A stretch of DNA of 64,000 nt from Streptomyces pilosus (lineage in GTDB: Bacteria > Actinomycetota > Actinomycetes > Streptomycetales > Streptomycetaceae), in NCBI RefSeq assembly GCF_014649835.1, contig NZ_BMTU01000004.1, forward strand, positions 496,001 through 560,000, read 5' to 3'. Below the pieces are notes generated by a model. That model was given only the letters and a program-made list of their open reading frames with translations, was not told the DNA's origin and did not search any database. Every line of letters starts with the position of its first letter. The first letter of the stretch is position 1. Below are positions 62,538 through 64,000 of this stretch, one piece after another. A program made the translations under genes and the position numbers.

Positions 62538-64000
62538 TCACTCCGCCCCGGCCCGCTCCTGCTCGCGGGCCTCCTCCTCCTCGGTCTCCGCCCGCACGGC
62601 CGCCGCATCGATGGCGGCCAGCGACTTCCTGACCTGATTGCGGTCCGTGGTGTACCAGAAGTCGGGCAGTGAGGCCTTCAGATAACTCCCGTAGCGGGCG
62701 GTGGCCAGCCGCTGGTCCAGTACGGCCACCACGCCCCGGTCCCCCGACGCCCGGACGAGACGGCCGGCTCCCTGCGCCATGAGCAGCGCGGCGTGGGTCG
62801 CGGCGACCGCCATGAACCCGTTGCCGCCCGCCTCCTCCACGGCCTTCTGGCGGGCGCTCATCAGGGGATCGTCCGGACGCGGGAAGGGGATCTTGTCCAT
62901 GACCACCAGCTGACAGCTGGGGCCCGGCACGTCGACGCCCTGCCAGAGCGACAGCGTGCCGAACAGACACGTCCGCGGATCGGCCGCGAAGTTCTTGATC
63001 AGCTCGCCGAGCGTCTCCTCGCCCTGGAGGAGGATCGGGAACTCCGGGATGCGCGAGCGCAGCTCCTCGGCGGCCAGCTGCGCGGCCCGCATGGAGGAGA
63101 ACAGGCCCAGGGTGCGGCCACCCGCCGCCTGGATCAGCTCCGTGAGCTCGTCCAGCATGTCGGCGCGGTCCCCGTCACGGGCCGGGCGGGCCAGGTGCTT
63201 CGCGACGTACAGGATGCCCTGCCTGGGGTAGTCGAACGGCGAGCCGACGTCCACGCCCTTCCACTGCGGCAGGTCGTCGCCCTCGGTCCCCTCGGGGCCG
63301 AGCCCCAGCGACGCGCCCACGCCGTTGAAGTCGCCGCCCAGCTTCAGCGTCGCGGACGTCAGGACGACGGAGCGGTCGGTGAAGAGCTTCTCGCGCAGCA
63401 GGCCCGACACGGACATGGGCGCGACCCGCAGCGACGCCCCGAAGCGGTCGTGGCGCTCGTACCAGACGACGTCCCACTCGGAGCCGTTGGTGATCCGCTC
63501 CGCCACGTCGTGCACGCCCTCCACGGAGGCCAGTGCCTGCTTGCGGACCGCGTCCTCGTCCTGGACGGACTTGTCGCGGGTGCCGCCGATCGCGGAGATG
63601 ACGGTCCGGCACGCGTCGCGCAGCGCCATGAGCGCGTAGCCGAGGTCCTCCGGGATCTCCTCCAGGCGGCCCGGCAGGGCCAGCTCCATCAGCCGCTCGA
63701 ACCCTTCGGCGGCGGTCTGGAGCTGGTCCGCGGCCTTCTCGTCGACCAGCTTCGCCGCGCGCCGCACCGCCCGGTTGACCTGCCCGGGGGTGAGCTCCCC
63801 GGTGGCGACACCGGTGACCCGGGAGACCAGCTCGTGGGCCTCGTCGACGATGAGCACCTCGTGCTGCGGGAGCACGGGGGCGCCCTCGATGGCGTCGATC
63901 GCCAGCAGGGCGTGGTTGGTGACGACCACCTCGGCGAGCTTGGCGCGCTCCCGGGCGGACTCGGCGAAGCACTCGGCGCCGTACGCGCACTTCGTGGCGC
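62538..64000 (-). CDS. DinG/XPD-type ATP-dependent DNA helicase, 5' truncated by the window
   Basis: At least 486 residues visible; the N-terminus with Walker A lies beyond the window edge. Reading in: cysteines of the Fe-S region (KCAYGAECFAESARERAKL), Walker B LIVDEAHELVSR, then the second RecA domain with SFSS-type motif TLGLFSSMRAAQL, LWQGVDVPGPSCQLVVMDKIPFPRP and motif VI QGAGRLVRASGDRGVVAVLDQRL. 5'-3' helicase with an iron-sulfur cluster, acting on R-loops and damaged DNA. Convergent with lexA. Confidence 0.93.
   Translation of the reverse strand, partial: ATKCAYGAECFAESARERAKLAEVVVTNHALLAIDAIEGAPVLPQHEVLIVDEAHELVSRVTGVATGELTPGQVNRAVRRAAKLVDEKAADQLQTAAEGFERLMELALPGRLEEIPEDLGYALMALRDACRTVISAIGGTRDKSVQDEDAVRKQALASVEGVHDVAERITNGSEWDVVWYERHDRFGASLRVAPMSVSGLLREKLFTDRSVVLTSATLKLGGDFNGVGASLGLGPEGTEGDDLPQWKGVDVGSPFDYPRQGILYVAKHLARPARDGDRADMLDELTELIQAAGGRTLGLFSSMRAAQLAAEELRSRIPEFPILLQGEETLGELIKNFAADPRTCLFGTLSLWQGVDVPGPSCQLVVMDKIPFPRPDDPLMSARQKAVEEAGGNGFMAVAATHAALLMAQGAGRLVRASGDRGVVAVLDQRLATARYGSYLKASLPDFWYTTDRNQVRKSLAAIDAAAVRAETEEEEAREQERAGAE

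Overview
The window is very GC-rich and GC3-biased and reads as a core chromosomal segment of a Streptomyces. It carries cutRS, sepH, a B12-dependent nrdJ with nrdR and lexA, the actinobacterial parC/parE pair, hrdB next to the sporulation regulator gene whiH, and many small actinobacterial families (DUF4193, DUF5998, DUF6082, DUF7455, DUF4192). From memory the order follows the S. coelicolor SCO58xx block read in descending direction; no database was consulted. I see no prophage, IS element, CRISPR array, rRNA or tRNA.

Layout. 1-9.5 kb: a DUF4193 zinc-ribbon protein, the CutR/CutS two-component system, an inositol-phosphatase/ferrochelatase pair, an MFS permease overlapping an FAD-linked sugar-lactone oxidase, and the cell-division protein SepH. 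9.5-20.9 kb: rhodanese, a VOC protein with a rare TTA codon, PhzF-like protein, thymidine kinase, phosphodiesterase, DUF5998, a PatA-type acetyltransferase, ptsH under a DasR-like site, a GntR regulator, and an M23 peptidase behind a c-di-AMP riboswitch. 20.9-37.6 kb: paired M16 peptidases divergent from parC, a CobW-type GTPase, an iron-box-controlled sucrase/ferredoxin-like protein, a CitA/CitB-type two-component system convergent with a DUF485/acetate-type symporter operon, and parE. 37.6-50 kb: secreted trypsin, hrdB, whiH, an ABC ATPase-permease fusion, a NrtR-like NUDIX regulator, DUF4192 protein and a RecQ-phosphoribosyltransferase fusion. 50-64 kb: rnhB with a helicase-tail-like protein, a TetR/MFS efflux pair with two palindromic operators, ADP-ribosylglycohydrolase, histidine phosphatase, TerD-like protein, nrdJ, nrdR, lexA and a 5'-truncated DinG/XPD-type helicase.

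The strongest non-coding signals are regulatory: the ydaO-type riboswitch, a DasR-like box at ptsH, an IdeR/DmdR iron box, twin TetR operators, paired NrdR boxes 31 bp apart, the lexA SOS box, a SigR-type promoter at hrdB, tandem half-sites upstream of cutR, and about a dozen perfect hairpin terminators. Together the genes cover DNA topology and repair, nucleotide supply, principal transcription, sporulation control and envelope/secretion stress. I did not find a convincing wholly new multi-gene system. The less ordinary items are the RecQ-phosphoribosyltransferase fusion, a 33-bp duplication across a stop codon, the helicase-tail-like gene after rnhB, and a terminator hairpin abutting the DUF485 start.
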